From Maridesulfovibrio sp. (GTDB taxonomy: Bacteria > Desulfobacterota > Desulfovibrionia > Desulfovibrionales > Desulfovibrionaceae): DNA of 64,000 bases. The notes below the pieces were generated by a model. It saw only the letters and a list, made by a program, of their open reading frames with translations, searched no databases and was not told the DNA's origin. The stretch covers positions 1,414,001 through 1,478,000 of the forward strand of contig NZ_OY780933.1 of the NCBI RefSeq assembly GCF_963676065.1, written 5' to 3'. A program made the translations under genes and the position numbers. Shown here piece after piece: positions 8,051-18,456 of the stretch. The number at the start of each line of letters is the position of its first letter. Positions within the stretch are counted from its first letter, which is position 1.

Positions 8051-11000
8051 GTGCCTTCATTTTCAGCAATTGACCAGACGCATAACTCCAGATTCTTCCG
8101 TGGGCTGTGCCTTGTGGTTTTTATATTTCTTTTAGTTTGTCTGACCGGTCCTGTTCGCAATTCCATCGCTTCCGATTCTTCTGAAACCGGGCAGGAAAAA
8201 ATCAAGTCCGTTCTTAATTTTACGCCGGAAGAAATGGCCTTTATCCGTAGCGGCGTTGTCCTCAAGATGAGCGAGGTTAATTGGGAGCCGCTATCAATAG
8301 TTGATAAAACCGGCCGGTTTCAAGGGATAATTGCCAACTATATAAGGATGATCAGTGAACTTTCCGGTCTGAAATTCGAGTTCGAGTACAGCAGATCGTG
8401 GCACGAGGTTCTGAAAAAATATAATGAGCATAAGCTGGATATTATTCCGGCCTTGAGCAGCGAAGATATGGTCGGCAGAAAGGTTCTTTTTTCTTCTGTC
8501 TATGCTTCATTTCCACTTGTTATTGTTACCCGTGACGACTTCATGACCGTGCATGACCTGAGCCGGCTTGCTAATAAAAAGGTAGCCGCCGGACAATCCT
8601 ATACAAGCTATAATTACATTCAGAAAAAATTTCCGGATATTGATCTCGTGGGAACCCTTGATGTGGAAGAGGGCCTGCTGCTCCTGACCAAAGGAAAGGT
8701 TGATGCCTTTGTGGGGCATCTTGCGGTTGTTGTCGACAATATGAATCGGCTGGGACTTAAAAATCTTAAAATTGCGGGAACGACCAAGTTCGAATTCAAG
8801 CATCGTATAGGAGTTTCACCTGAATATCCGCTGGTCCTTTCAATTATCAATAAATCTCTGGCCGCAATTGACGACAACTCTCGTCGCGAAATTCGTAATA
8901 AGTGGTTTAATGTCCGCTATGAACAGCCGCTTGACTACAGCAAAATTGTTTTTTTGTTTTCCGGTCTGGTTATTGCGCTGGGTATGATAATTTTTTGGAA
9001 CCGTAAGCTGTTCCGGCTCAACGAATCACTGAATAAAGAGATCGCCCAGCGTCGGAGGATGGAGCAGGCGCACAATATCCTGTATGAGATCGCCCTGTCC
9101 GTATCCCGTGTTTCCGGCATGGATGAGTTTTATTCAATAGTGCAGGGGCAGGTCAATAAGTTGATGCATGCCCGCAACTTTTATATCGCCGCATATGATA
9201 GCGAAAATGACCGCCTTACTTTTCCTTATTTTTCTGATGAACAAGAGGCCGTCCCGGTGCCGCGCAATCTGGGTTTGGGGCTTACGGATTATGTGATCAA
9301 GACTGGAGAGCCTCTTTTCGGGGATGGGCCAACCCGCAAGAAACTTCTTGATAAAGGCGAATATGAGTTAATGGGGACGGTTTCTGAAATCTGGCTTGGA
9401 GTGCCCTTAAAGCTTCATGGTGATGTTGTCGGTGTTATGGCTGTTCAGTCCTATCTTCCCGAACAGCAACTTGATGAAAGAGATTTTGAAGTTCTGCTTT
9501 TTCTTTCCACTTATGTGGGGCTTGCCCTGGAAAGACTTTCTTTGATGGAGAAGGGAAGGGAGCAGACTGTGGCCCTTATGGAGAGAGAGATTAAGTATAG
9601 GGCTATTTTCGATAATGCCAGTGATGCCATTTTATTGATGGATTTTGACCGTAATTTTGTCAGCGCCAATCCTAAAGCTGTGGAAATGTTTTCCTGCAAA
9701 TCTGAAAATGAGCTGCTTGCATTACACCCTAGAGATCTGGTCGTTTCGAATCAGCCTGAGGACTTTATAGCCGAGGGTTTTCTGAGTGAGTGGTTTAAGG
9801 TTACAAAGGAGACTGGGGAGCTGGATTTTGACGTTGTTTGTAAGCGCCAGAACGGGGAAGAGTTTTTTGCCAGTGTACGCGCCCGTAAAGTGGACATTAG
9901 CGGCAGGCCTCTGCTGCAGGCTACTTTGAGTGATGTCACCGAGCAGCGCAAGACCAAGAAAGAACTGCATGATTCCTATCACCGCTTGAACAATATCATT
10001 GAATTTCTGCCTGACCCAACCATTGTTATCGACAGTAAGGGTGTTGTGCTCGCTTGGAACAAGGCGGTAGAGAAGGCCACCGGAGTGAGTAAGGAAGACA
10101 TGATCGGCAGGAGCGATTACGAATACGCCATACCTTTTTATGGAAAGCGCCGGCCGATACTTATTGATTTCGCCTTAAGGGACGACCTCGACCCCCTTAC
10201 CGACAGGTATGAGTCGTTGGAACGCAGAGGGGAAATGCTGTACGGGGAAGTTTACACTCCGAGAGCTTTCGATGGCGAGGGTGCTTATTTCTGGGGCGTG
10301 GCCGGACCGTTGCGCAACAGGGCCGGGAAAATAGTTGGTGCGGTCGAGTGTATGCGTAACGTTACGGAACGCAGGCAGGTTGAAAAGGAGCTGAACCGGG
10401 CAAGGCTGGCCGCAGAGGCCGCAACCCGGGCCAAATCAGAATTTCTTGCCAATATGAGTCATGAAATACGCACTCCCATGAACAGCATACTCGGCTTCGG
10501 CCATTTGATGCAGAATGCCGAGCTTGATTACGCTCAGCGGGAATATCTGGATAAAATGATGTCTTCCGCAGATTCGCTGCTGTCCATTATTGGTGATATC
10601 CTTGATTTTTCAAAGATTGAGGCCGGGAAATTTGTACTCGAAGATATGGATTTCAAGCTGGATGCCGTACTTGAAAAAATTTGTAATATGGTTGCGGTAA
10701 AAGCTGAGCTGAAGGGTATTGATTTTGTTCTTTCGATTGATCCGGATGTTCCTTTCCTATTGAGAGGGGACCCTTTACGGCTCGAACAGGTATTAACCAA
10801 TCTTGTGAATAATGCGGTTAAATTTACCGATACAGGGGAAGTAAACCTGATAGTTACTTGCGAGCAGGGCTGCGGAAATGATTCATGGGTCAGGTTTACG
10901 GTTAAGGATAGCGGTATCGGCCTCAGTAACGATGAAATTGCGCAGCTGTTCAATTCTTTCACTCAGGCGGATGCTTCCACCACTCGTAAGTACGGAGGCA

Positions 11001-12610
11001 CTGGATTGGGGCTGGCTATTGCCCGTTCTCTTGTGGAATTGATGGGCGGCAATGTCAATGTAGAGAGTCAGCCGGGAATCGGAAGCTCGTTTTATTTCAC
11101 AGTGCCTATGGCCAAAGCTGTCAAAGATTCCTGCATGTGCATACCCTCAGTTAAAAAGGGTACGAAGGCTCTAGTCGTCGAAAGTAACAGACTGGCCCGT
11201 AAATTTGTGCGTTCAATTCTGGAAAAGGCCGGTTTTCTGGTCGCTGTGGACGGTTCCGCAACCGGAGCGCTGGAAAGGCTGAGAAAACATAATTCAAATG
11301 AAGATCTAGGTCTTATTCTCGTTTCCGGTAAGCTTGGTGATCTGTCTGTGGTCGAAGTTGTAACCGAGATCAGAAGTCTAGCCGGGCTGCAGGATGTACC
11401 GGTTATTGTCATGGCTCCTGTTTCTGTGGATGAGTCTTTTCGCAATGAAGTTGCGCTGGTTGGGGTTGATGGTTTTGTCTCCCGGCCGGTTACCCGTTTT
11501 TCCCTTTACGAAGCTTTGCATAATGAATTTGATGATGCGGCAAGCTCCAGCAGGAACGCCGAGAAAACCGAATATGATCTTAATTTTGGAGGCAAAGCAC
11601 CAAAAGTGCTTGTTGTAGAGGATAACGAGCTTAATCAGCAGGTCGCCAGCAGAATTCTTGAGGGGATGGGCGTAGAAGCGGATGTCGCTGAAAACGGCCG
11701 TAAGGCCTTGAAAGCTTTGGCGGCAGAGGTTTACGGCCTAGTTCTTATGGACATTCAGATGCCGGAAATGGACGGCCTTACAGCCGCAAGGATGATTCGT
11801 TCCGACCGGCGCTACGATAACTTGCCGATTATTGCCATGACAGCCCATGCCATGCCCGGTGACCGTGAAAAAAGTATTGCCGCCGGTATGGATGAGCATC
11901 TGATTAAACCCATTGATCCTGATGAGTTGAAAAAGGCATTGAAGAAATATCTGAAAGTTGAAGGGGCTGCTTATGTTTCGGATTTAAATGCTTTCGCCGG
12001 TGAGGAAACTCGCACCTTGTCCCTGCCCGGAATCGACTTTGCGCGGGGAATGCGTAATGTCGGAGGTAACAGGGAAGGATACTTGAAGGTTTTGCTCGGA
12101 TTTAAAAATTATTACGCTGATTTTTCCGAGGAGTTGAAAAAGCAACTCTCGGATTCCGCTACGGATCAGGCTCTGCTTAAAATTCATTCCCTCAAAGGGG
12201 TTGCCGGTAACATCGGGGCGGTCAGGCTGCATGAACTTTGCCGTGTGCTGGAGGATAGTCTCCAAAATGAAACGGATGGCGGATATGAAGAAATCCTAAG
12301 TTCCCTTGTTTCCGAATTGGATAAAATTATCAATGGTTTGAAAGGTTCTGCTTTCGTTGATCCTCCGCAAATACGCGAATATATCTTTGATAAAGAAAAA
12401 AGTTTTAATCTTATCGGTAAATTGTATAAGATGCTCGGCGAAGGTGACGCTGAATGCGGAGATGTGCTGGCCGAATTGCGTAGTCACTTCCATCTGGAAG
12501 ATTACGAGGAACTGCTTGGTGAATTGACCAGACATATAGAAAATTTTGACTTTGATGACGGGCGCTCCGTGCTGGAGCTGATCGCGGCTAAACTGGGCAT
12601 TAAGCTTTAG
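8051..12610 (+). CDS. Hybrid histidine kinase with fused periplasmic binding domain, GAF, two PAS, two receivers and HPt
   Basis: 1519 residues. In order: signal/membrane anchor (~17-36), a family-3 solute-binding domain (~50-290), a membrane helix (~297-317), GAF (~337-500), two PAS domains (~515-785), HisKA (NMSHEIRTP, His near 803), ATPase (~905-1020; [11 protein letters not shown]), receiver 1 (~1037-1155), receiver 2 (~1186-1300; [11 protein letters not shown]), HPt ([10 protein letters not shown], near 1378) and a helical tail. Receiver 1 is degenerate: the Asp position reads LILVSGK and the acidic pair reads VES. The GTG start at 8051 is the only upstream start in frame (a stop lies at 8033). 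The binding domain probably senses an amino acid or other small solute. The gene is followed 14 bp later by its probable output cyclase. Confidence 0.93.
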   Translation: MPSFSAIDQTHNSRFFRGLCLVVFIFLLVCLTGPVRNSIASDSSETGQEKIKSVLNFTPEEMAFIRSGVVLKMSEVNWEPLSIVDKTGRFQGIIANYIRMISELSGLKFEFEYSRSWHEVLKKYNEHKLDIIPALSSEDMVGRKVLFSSVYASFPLVIVTRDDFMTVHDLSRLANKKVAAGQSYTSYNYIQKKFPDIDLVGTLDVEEGLLLLTKGKVDAFVGHLAVVVDNMNRLGLKNLKIAGTTKFEFKHRIGVSPEYPLVLSIINKSLAAIDDNSRREIRNKWFNVRYEQPLDYSKIVFLFSGLVIALGMIIFWNRKLFRLNESLNKEIAQRRRMEQAHNILYEIALSVSRVSGMDEFYSIVQGQVNKLMHARNFYIAAYDSENDRLTFPYFSDEQEAVPVPRNLGLGLTDYVIKTGEPLFGDGPTRKKLLDKGEYELMGTVSEIWLGVPLKLHGDVVGVMAVQSYLPEQQLDERDFEVLLFLSTYVGLALERLSLMEKGREQTVALMEREIKYRAIFDNASDAILLMDFDRNFVSANPKAVEMFSCKSENELLALHPRDLVVSNQPEDFIAEGFLSEWFKVTKETGELDFDVVCKRQNGEEFFASVRARKVDISGRPLLQATLSDVTEQRKTKKELHDSYHRLNNIIEFLPDPTIVIDSKGVVLAWNKAVEKATGVSKEDMIGRSDYEYAIPFYGKRRPILIDFALRDDLDPLTDRYESLERRGEMLYGEVYTPRAFDGEGAYFWGVAGPLRNRAGKIVGAVECMRNVTERRQVEKELNRARLAAEAATRAKSEFLANMSHEIRTPMNSILGFGHLMQNAELDYAQREYLDKMMSSADSLLSIIGDILDFSKIEAGKFVLEDMDFKLDAVLEKICNMVAVKAELKGIDFVLSIDPDVPFLLRGDPLRLEQVLTNLVNNAVKFTDTGEVNLIVTCEQGCGNDSWVRFTVKDSGIGLSNDEIAQLFNSFTQADASTTRKYGGTGLGLAIARSLVELMGGNVNVESQPGIGSSFYFTVPMAKAVKDSCMCIPSVKKGTKALVVESNRLARKFVRSILEKAGFLVAVDGSATGALERLRKHNSNEDLGLILVSGKLGDLSVVEVVTEIRSLAGLQDVPVIVMAPVSVDESFRNEVALVGVDGFVSRPVTRFSLYEALHNEFDDAASSSRNAEKTEYDLNFGGKAPKVLVVEDNELNQQVASRILEGMGVEADVAENGRKALKALAAEVYGLVLMDIQMPEMDGLTAARMIRSDRRYDNLPIIAMTAHAMPGDREKSIAAGMDEHLIKPIDPDELKKALKKYLKVEGAAYVSDLNAFAGEETRTLSLPGIDFARGMRNVGGNREGYLKVLLGFKNYYADFSEELKKQLSDSATDQALLKIHSLKGVAGNIGAVRLHELCRVLEDSLQNETDGGYEEILSSLVSELDKIINGLKGSAFVDPPQIREYIFDKEKSFNLIGKLYKMLGEGDAECGDVLAELRSHFHLEDYEELLGELTRHIENFDFDDGRSVLELIAAKLGIKL

Positions 12611-12624
12611 AACAGGTATGAAAA

Positions 12625-13536
12625 ATGGAAGATCGAGCTAAAATTCTGATAGTTGATGATGAACGGCTGAATCTAAATGTCCTTTCGGATTTGCTCCGGC
12701 AGGAATACAAGGTGGTGCTGGCCAAAAACGGTAATCAGGCTTTAGACCGGATCAATTCCGATAATCCGCCGGATATTGTTCTGCTTGATGTGCTGATGCC
12801 GGAAATGGATGGCTACGAAGTGCTGCGCAAGATCAAATCCATTGAGGAAACCAAATCCATTCCGGTTATTTTTATTACCGCGCTGGATTCAGAGCATGAT
12901 GAAGCCCGTGGACTGGAAATGGGAGCGGTGGATTATATCCGCAAGCCTTTTCATCCTCCCATAGTGAAAGCCAGAATCAGGAATCATCTGATAATCTCAC
13001 GCCAGCGTAAACTCCTTGAAGGGCTTGCCAATCTTGACGGGTTGACCGAAATGCCCAACCGCAGGAACTTTGAGCTGGCTCTGCAACGGGAATGGCGCCG
13101 TTGCAGCCGTTCCGGAGAAAAAATGTCCCTTGCCATGCTCGATGTTGATTGTTTCAAGCAGTATAATGACAACTACGGGCATACTTCCGGGGACGAGATT
13201 CTGAAAAAAGTCGCCGGTGTTTTGCAGTCCGAGATTCAGCGCCCGGCTGATTTGGCTGCCCGATACGGCGGGGAGGAATTTGTTCTTCTCCTGCCGGACA
13301 CCGATTCCGACGGAGGCAGATATATTGCCGAAAAGATCAGGGTGCTTATCTCCGAATTGGAAATCAGACACGAATATTCATCGGTAAGCAATGTGCTTAC
13401 GGTTAGTCTCGGCGGTGTGACCGTGATTCCATCCACATTTTCAAAAGCAAAGGATATGACCGTTGGCGCAGACTCCATGCTTTATGAGGCCAAACGCAGG
13501 GGCAGAAACATGGTTGTCTGGACCGATCTGACCTGA
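12625..13536 (+). CDS. Response regulator with GGDEF domain (diguanylate cyclase)
   Basis: Receiver (VDDERLN, LLDVLMPEMDG, YIRKPF) plus a GGDEF domain with intact GGEEF and the RxxD inhibitory site (RPAD, five residues before GGEEF). 303 residues. It follows the hybrid kinase by 14 bp and is a close relative in layout of the protein at 1638-2576. It presumably receives phosphate from the kinase HPt domain and makes cyclic-di-GMP. Its stop codon is only 2 bp from the stop of the convergent luxQ-like gene, and no terminator is visible between them. Confidence 0.93.
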   Translation: MEDRAKILIVDDERLNLNVLSDLLRQEYKVVLAKNGNQALDRINSDNPPDIVLLDVLMPEMDGYEVLRKIKSIEETKSIPVIFITALDSEHDEARGLEMGAVDYIRKPFHPPIVKARIRNHLIISRQRKLLEGLANLDGLTEMPNRRNFELALQREWRRCSRSGEKMSLAMLDVDCFKQYNDNYGHTSGDEILKKVAGVLQSEIQRPADLAARYGGEEFVLLLPDTDSDGGRYIAEKIRVLISELEIRHEYSSVSNVLTVSLGGVTVIPSTFSKAKDMTVGADSMLYEAKRRGRNMVVWTDLT

Positions 13537-13538
13537 TC

Positions 13539-16214
13539 CTATCTCTTTTCAGGAAACCAGATTTCGTATGTTGTTCCTTCTCCGGGGGAGCTTTTGCATT
13601 CAATTGTGCCGCCCAGAGCCCGGGTCACCAGATTGTAAACCAGATGCATTCCCAGGCCTGTATTCCCGGAGCTTCTGGCTGTGGTGTAGAATGGATCAAA
13701 TACTTTTAATTCCTGCTCGGAATCCATGCCTATGCCGTTGTCGCTGAAGGTCATTTTTACTCCATTATTGCTTTGGATGGCGGAAATGGATATTCTTCCT
13801 GCCTCTGTGTCTGGAAAGGCGTGAATCAGGGAATTAGTAACAATATTGGTGATGACCTGCATAAGCGAACCCGGCGAGATTCTAATTTCCAAACCTTTTG
13901 GACAGTTGACGATAAGTTCATGCTTGTAGTGTTTGAATCTGGGCTTCAGTGAAAGCATGATCCCTTGAATGTATTCATGCAGGTTAATCTGCCGGACGTC
14001 ATCTGATTCCTGATCCACAGCAAGCTGTTTGAAGTTACTGATAAGTTTTGCCGATCGTTCCAGATTTTTCATGATGTTATCAAGAGCTTCCCGGCTGGTG
14101 CTCAGGAATTTTTCAAGGTCGGACCTTTTCATTGAACCGGATTTGAAGTTTCCATGCAGGTTGTCCGTAAGTTCCTTTATGAAAGAGGCGCTTGTTACGC
14201 TGATTCCCAGTGGTGTGTTGATCTCATGTGCAACTCCGGCCACGAGTTCCCCCAGAGATGCCATCTTTTCAGTCTCAACCAGTTTGTCCTGAGTCTGGCG
14301 CAATTCATCCATGGATTTCAGCAGGGCTGTGTTGGCATTTTCAAGCTCTGTTGTCCGCATGGCGACCCGCTCTACCAATTCCCGGTTCAGGGATTTCATC
14401 TCCTGTTCGACTTCTTTTATACGTGAAATATCAGAGGAAATAGTCAGGATTGCCGGATTGTTGTTCTCCGCGGAAATGTACGGGACCCGTGTTGTTTCGA
14501 TCCAGTAGCTATTACGTTCCTTATCCCGGAAGTTTTCTTCGGTAAGCAGCTTTTCGTTACGTTTTATGACCCGGCGGTCATCTGCTAAAATCCGGGAGAC
14601 CTCGACCGGATCGGCGATTATATCTGAAAGGTATTTCCCGGTGATATTTTTCGCCGTTACACCTAACTTTTTCGCTTTGATTTTGTTCACCAGCAGGAGT
14701 TTACCTTCAAGGTCGTTGGCGAAAATTTCTTGCGGCAGCAGATCTATTATCTGGCGCAGCCTTGCTTCGCTTTCACTGGCTTTTTGGGCAGCAAGTCTGT
14801 TTTCCGTAATATCCAGCCCCTGCAAAAGAATAAAATCAGGATTGCTGTCTTGAATCATGCGCACCGGGGAGAAAGTCCATGCGAAATATTTAATCTCGCC
14901 ATCTTCAGCGTGGAATGGCAATTCCACCATGGGGGTAAAATCTTCGTGAACGGCCTGATGCAGTGCCTGTGAAATTGTGGAGTGGTGATCCTGCGGGAAA
15001 AATGAATCCAGCGTTTCACTCCAGACATGTCTGTCATCAACACCTGCAATCTTGGCTGCAGCCGGGTTCATATCAAGAATACTTCCGGTAGTGTCACAGC
15101 TGATTATTGGTGCTTTAGCGGAGGAAAATAGTTTGGAAATATAGGCGCTGTTTTCCGCCAGCATTGAAACCATATCTTCCATCATCCAGCCCAATTTGTT
15201 GAATTCCTTGACCTGACCTGGCGTAAACTTAGAGTTTTTGTTGTCTGAAGATACGTTATGGGCGTAATCGGTGAGCAGCATCAGGGATTTTAGAATTTTT
15301 TTCTGCATTCCCCATGCGGTGAAAATCGCCAACAGGGTAGCGACGATAAGCAGTACTCCCAAATTCTGCATATAATATTTTTTTAAGGACATGAAGGAAG
15401 GATTCAGCTTTGAATAGCCGAACAGCAGCGGACTGTCCGCCTGTTGAGGGAGTATCTGGATCGTGGAGTATATATTCTCATCGTTTATTTTGAACTCTCC
15501 AGGCTTGATGTTCATGGTCCAGTCGATGAGTCTTTTCATCTTCGTCTTGCTCGGATTGGATGTGCTTATGATCAACCTGTGCCTGCTGATCAGCGCACCA
15601 TTGACAGCCGAGGAAGCTTTTTTCAGCTTGTTGATGAAGGATATGTTGGAATTAAGATCGATGCCACCGTACAGGACTCCGATTACTTCCCCTGTCTGTT
15701 CATTGAAGATGGGTACTGCGCAGACCAGCATTGTTCTGATTTTGTTCAGTGATCTGAAAGAAAGATAGCCCCATGTAGGGGAGGTACTCATGCTGTTCTT
15801 GAATTTATTGCGCAGCTGCACGATAGGCAGGTCAATTATTCCGGCTTCTATCAAGCTTTGCCCGTCTCGGTATATGGTCATTACATCCAGCAGGTAGCCC
15901 CGCTTTGAGTTCATAAATTCGTAAAGGGTACGATCCAGCGCATTACTCTTTCCATGGATTATAGCTTCCCGGAATCCGGAATCAAGGGTCATTTCGATGA
16001 AATCGTCTTTAATGTCCTCAAGGGTGTTGTTCAAATCCAGGGAAACAATACTTTCAGTCTTGTCGATGTCGATGGCAAGTTCGTTTTCAAGGGTGCTTTT
16101 GGAGAGGTAGAACGACCATCCAAATATGAAAATTCCCATAACCACAACTAATGCCAGCATGGGGGCAAGTAATTGTGTGGTTAATCCAGATGGTTCTTTG
16201 AAAAACCTCTTCAT
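13539..16214 (-). CDS. luxQ: LuxQ-like autoinducer-2 sensor histidine kinase
   Basis: 891 residues. Membrane helices near 15-36 and 285-305 enclose a periplasmic region that resembles the LuxQ sensor domain (VPIFNEQTGEVIGVLYGGID corresponds to the LuxQ stretch VPILDPKTGEVLGYSFNAV, from memory). Two PAS domains follow (~355-480 and 485-615), then a coiled coil, a HisKA-type dimerisation helix (GELVAGVAHEINTPLG, His near 667) and an ATPase domain (GIGMD, TGLGMHLVYNL). Unlike Vibrio LuxQ it has no receiver domain. Its ATG overlaps the luxP stop (TGATG), so the two are translationally coupled. Ligand-bound LuxP is expected to control its kinase/phosphatase balance. The response regulator partner is not evident; the adjacent regulators belong to the opposite strand. 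Confidence 0.85.
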   Translation of the reverse strand: MKRFFKEPSGLTTQLLAPMLALVVVMGIFIFGWSFYLSKSTLENELAIDIDKTESIVSLDLNNTLEDIKDDFIEMTLDSGFREAIIHGKSNALDRTLYEFMNSKRGYLLDVMTIYRDGQSLIEAGIIDLPIVQLRNKFKNSMSTSPTWGYLSFRSLNKIRTMLVCAVPIFNEQTGEVIGVLYGGIDLNSNISFINKLKKASSAVNGALISRHRLIISTSNPSKTKMKRLIDWTMNIKPGEFKINDENIYSTIQILPQQADSPLLFGYSKLNPSFMSLKKYYMQNLGVLLIVATLLAIFTAWGMQKKILKSLMLLTDYAHNVSSDNKNSKFTPGQVKEFNKLGWMMEDMVSMLAENSAYISKLFSSAKAPIISCDTTGSILDMNPAAAKIAGVDDRHVWSETLDSFFPQDHHSTISQALHQAVHEDFTPMVELPFHAEDGEIKYFAWTFSPVRMIQDSNPDFILLQGLDITENRLAAQKASESEARLRQIIDLLPQEIFANDLEGKLLLVNKIKAKKLGVTAKNITGKYLSDIIADPVEVSRILADDRRVIKRNEKLLTEENFRDKERNSYWIETTRVPYISAENNNPAILTISSDISRIKEVEQEMKSLNRELVERVAMRTTELENANTALLKSMDELRQTQDKLVETEKMASLGELVAGVAHEINTPLGISVTSASFIKELTDNLHGNFKSGSMKRSDLEKFLSTSREALDNIMKNLERSAKLISNFKQLAVDQESDDVRQINLHEYIQGIMLSLKPRFKHYKHELIVNCPKGLEIRISPGSLMQVITNIVTNSLIHAFPDTEAGRISISAIQSNNGVKMTFSDNGIGMDSEQELKVFDPFYTTARSSGNTGLGMHLVYNLVTRALGGTIECKSSPGEGTTYEIWFPEKR

Positions 16215-17326
16215 CAGTTATCCTTTTGTTTTCCGGAGTAGCGAAAACTTGTATTTTGCAGTTGCTGCAATCTTTCTTGAGAAACTCCTTTTTCGAGTAT
16301 TTCAAACCTGCCGGAAAAGACAAGGGGGATTTGTGACTTTTTTCCAAGTAGATCAAGAATGACTGCATCGGCCATTGCCACACCGCTGTCGTCATTAATA
16401 CGCATGAGTGTGACGTCCAGTTCCCCTTTCTGGATGGCTTCTATTTCCGGAGAACCTCCGCCCCAGCCGTTGATCATTATTTTGCCCAGCATCCCGGCTT
16501 CACGTAATCCGGCTACGGCGCCAAGGGCTATGTCTGTGGAACAGGCATAAATAAATTTAATATCGGGATATTTCCTTGCTATGTCTCTTGCCGCCCGCCG
16601 GGCTTTTTCCTTGTTGATTCCGGTTTGGAAAAGCGAGACCAGTTTGAGGGAAGTGTGGGTGTCCATATAAGAGATGAATGAGCGGCCTCGTTCCTCATTG
16701 AGATACTCTGTCCCCGGTAGGAGAACAGCATATTTACCCTTCCCCCCGGTTTTGCGGTTATAGTACTCAGCAAGCATTTTGCTCCCCCCCGCATGGTCAA
16801 ATCCAACGTACATGAATGGCTGTTTATCTTCCCAGTCTTTGAGCGGTGTGGTTATATTCTGGAGTATTATTTTCGGATGTCCGGACATAATGACCGACTC
16901 AACCAAGCGTTGATGCCGCATGACGTTAAGGGTGAAAATCAGATAGTCCGGGGAAGTCTGTATCGCTTCACGGAAAGCTGAGGTTTGCTTTCCCATTGGG
17001 TCGGAAGGCTTGATGGCGAATTTTAAAATTGTGGGTGCGACGCCGTAGTGCTGTAATCTGTTCCTGAAGGAAAGAATACTTCTGCGCCAGTAGTCGGAAA
17101 CCTGTCCTCCCGGATATACAATGGCTATTTTGGGGGTGAAAGCTTTATCAAACTGCCGGGGAGTATTTCCCTCTACGATTCTTTTAAAAAGGTTGTCGCG
17201 TATCTTTTCTTCAGGATATGCTTTGATGTATTCTTCATACGCATAGTATCTTTCTGCTTTAGTCGTATGGGCGAAAAGCAGAAGAGAAAAGATGGCGATA
17301 AGCGGCAGGAGCGCGGCGACTTTCAT
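16214..17326 (-). CDS. luxP: LuxP-like autoinducer-2-binding periplasmic protein
   Basis: 370 residues with a signal peptide (cleavage after HTTKA, ~residue 24). It is strongly similar to Vibrio LuxP along its length: YPGGQVSDYW, DYLIFTL, ILQNITTP, YVGFDHA, FIYACSTDIALGA, MINGWGGGS and FRYS near the end. Residues matching the borated AI-2 contacts of Vibrio harveyi LuxP, as recalled, are all kept: Gln75, Ser77, Trp80, Thr132, Asn157, Arg213, Thr264, Asp265, Arg309 here. The start at 17326 is preferred because GGAGA lies 5 bp upstream; the ATG at 17344 has no such site. It is cotranscribed with, and overlaps, the kinase gene. Confidence 0.9.
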   Translation of the reverse strand: MKVAALLPLIAIFSLLLFAHTTKAERYYAYEEYIKAYPEEKIRDNLFKRIVEGNTPRQFDKAFTPKIAIVYPGGQVSDYWRRSILSFRNRLQHYGVAPTILKFAIKPSDPMGKQTSAFREAIQTSPDYLIFTLNVMRHQRLVESVIMSGHPKIILQNITTPLKDWEDKQPFMYVGFDHAGGSKMLAEYYNRKTGGKGKYAVLLPGTEYLNEERGRSFISYMDTHTSLKLVSLFQTGINKEKARRAARDIARKYPDIKFIYACSTDIALGAVAGLREAGMLGKIMINGWGGGSPEIEAIQKGELDVTLMRINDDSGVAMADAVILDLLGKKSQIPLVFSGRFEILEKGVSQERLQQLQNTSFRYSGKQKDN

Positions 17327-17479
17327 ACTTTCTCCATATTTCATTTATTAAGGGAAATATGGCTTGAGTATATCAGATTTAATGCTGAATGTAACGGTCA
17401 GCCCGAATCGGTAATAAATAAATTTGTGCGGTGAAAAGTGAATTTTCCGGTCTGGAAAATCAACGATTAAGATGCGGAT

Positions 17480-17532
17480 AATAAAGGCTGAAACTTACAT
17501 GTGACAACATACGTTTAGTTTCAGCCTTTATT
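17480..17532 (-). terminator. Long inverted repeat after yhhQ
   Basis: A perfect 16-bp stem AATAAAGGCTGAAACT/AGTTTCAGCCTTTATT with a 21-nt loop, 48 bp beyond the yhhQ stop. There is no long T tract, so termination efficiency is uncertain. It is the only notable feature between yhhQ and luxP. Confidence 0.5.
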
Positions 17533-17580
17533 GTATCTCTTGAATACGGTATTTTACAGTCTACCGTTTTTTGCGGGAGA

Positions 17581-18219
17581 TCAGGATGCTGCAGTTACAG
17601 CGGTCCGCTGGCGGAGTATGGTTACCCCGGCGTATACCAGCGGGGTGTCCAGAAAGGCGATGGCTATCTTGGCAACCCACTGTCCGATGATAATATCTGC
17701 GACAGGCATGGTTCCGTAGAAGGCTACAGTCACAAAGATTGTGGAATCGATGAGCTGTGATACGATGGTGGACAGATTGTTGCGCAGCCAGAGGTGTTTG
17801 CCTCCGGTCAGTCTGCGTAGCAGGTGGAAGAGCCGCACATCGTTTGTCTGGCTGACCAGATAAGCCAGCAGTGAGGCAAGGACAATACGAGGGGTGCTTG
17901 CAAGAACGCTGGCAAAGCCTTCCTGGCCGTGCCAGAAGGGTGCCGGGGTCCAGTACAGGGCGGCCCATGAAAGGGCAATGGCTGTAAGAAGGGCGATGAA
18001 TCCGCAGTGGATGACCTCATCGGCCCGTTCCTTTCCCCAAATTTCACTGATGATATCGGAGACAATGAAGGTTATGGAGTAGGCAAGGACCCCAGCAGGT
18101 GCGTAAAATCCGAAGATGTTGATAATCTTGGTTGATACAACTGCGGCCATGACCAATGAGCCGATAAAAAGGCTCGTCAGAAGGGTGAACGCTTTGCGTT
18201 CAAAGGTTGAAGAGAGCAT
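17581..18219 (-). CDS. yhhQ: Queuosine precursor transporter (YhhQ/DUF165)
   Basis: 212 residues with about six membrane helices and the family signature positions (VSTKIINIFG, FIVSDIISEIWGK, LWLRNNLSTIVSQLIDS, IIIGQWVAKI). YhhQ proteins import preQ0/preQ1-type queuosine precursors. It is divergent from queF, which makes preQ1 from preQ0, supporting a role in queuosine salvage. AAGGGAA lies 6 bp before the ATG. The leader contains the 63-nt structured element at 18251-18313. Confidence 0.88.
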   Translation of the reverse strand: MLSSTFERKAFTLLTSLFIGSLVMAAVVSTKIINIFGFYAPAGVLAYSITFIVSDIISEIWGKERADEVIHCGFIALLTAIALSWAALYWTPAPFWHGQEGFASVLASTPRIVLASLLAYLVSQTNDVRLFHLLRRLTGGKHLWLRNNLSTIVSQLIDSTIFVTVAFYGTMPVADIIIGQWVAKIAIAFLDTPLVYAGVTILRQRTAVTAAS

Positions 18220-18250
18220 TGGATTCCCTTGTGTTGGATGTTTGTTCTTT

Positions 18251-18313
18251 GAAGCGGAGCTTACCCGGCACGAGCAAAAGGGAGAAAGTCCCGTGCCTCG
18301 GCAGTTCCGCTTC
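18251..18313 (-). ncRNA. Structured leader element between yhhQ and queF (candidate regulatory RNA)
   Basis: Nested pairing is seen directly: outer stem GAAGCGGA/TCCGCTTC (18251-18258 and 18306-18313), middle stem GGCACG/CGTGCC (18267-18272 and 18292-18297) and an inner GGGA/TCCC. It lies 31 bp upstream of yhhQ on the minus strand and 143 bp upstream of queF on the plus strand. The location suggests control by queuosine precursor level, but it does not match the preQ1-I pattern I know. It could also be a protein-binding site or a terminator. Confidence 0.4.
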
Positions 18314-18456
18314 GGGGCAAAAGTTCAGGGGCTGGGTTGCCAGTATTCGGAGTAAAAGTCAAAAAGAAATGGGCAAAGGCCGGACTTGCTTTTGCCGGAT
18401 AAGCTGCTAAGTGCTGTGGACCGTTTGAGGAACTTTTCAGATTAGACTGTTTATCT

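Noticed and set aside
18251..18320. preQ1-I riboswitch in the yhhQ/queF region
   Set aside because: The short stem with A-rich pairing tail typical of that class is not present on either strand; only a longer nested hairpin is seen.
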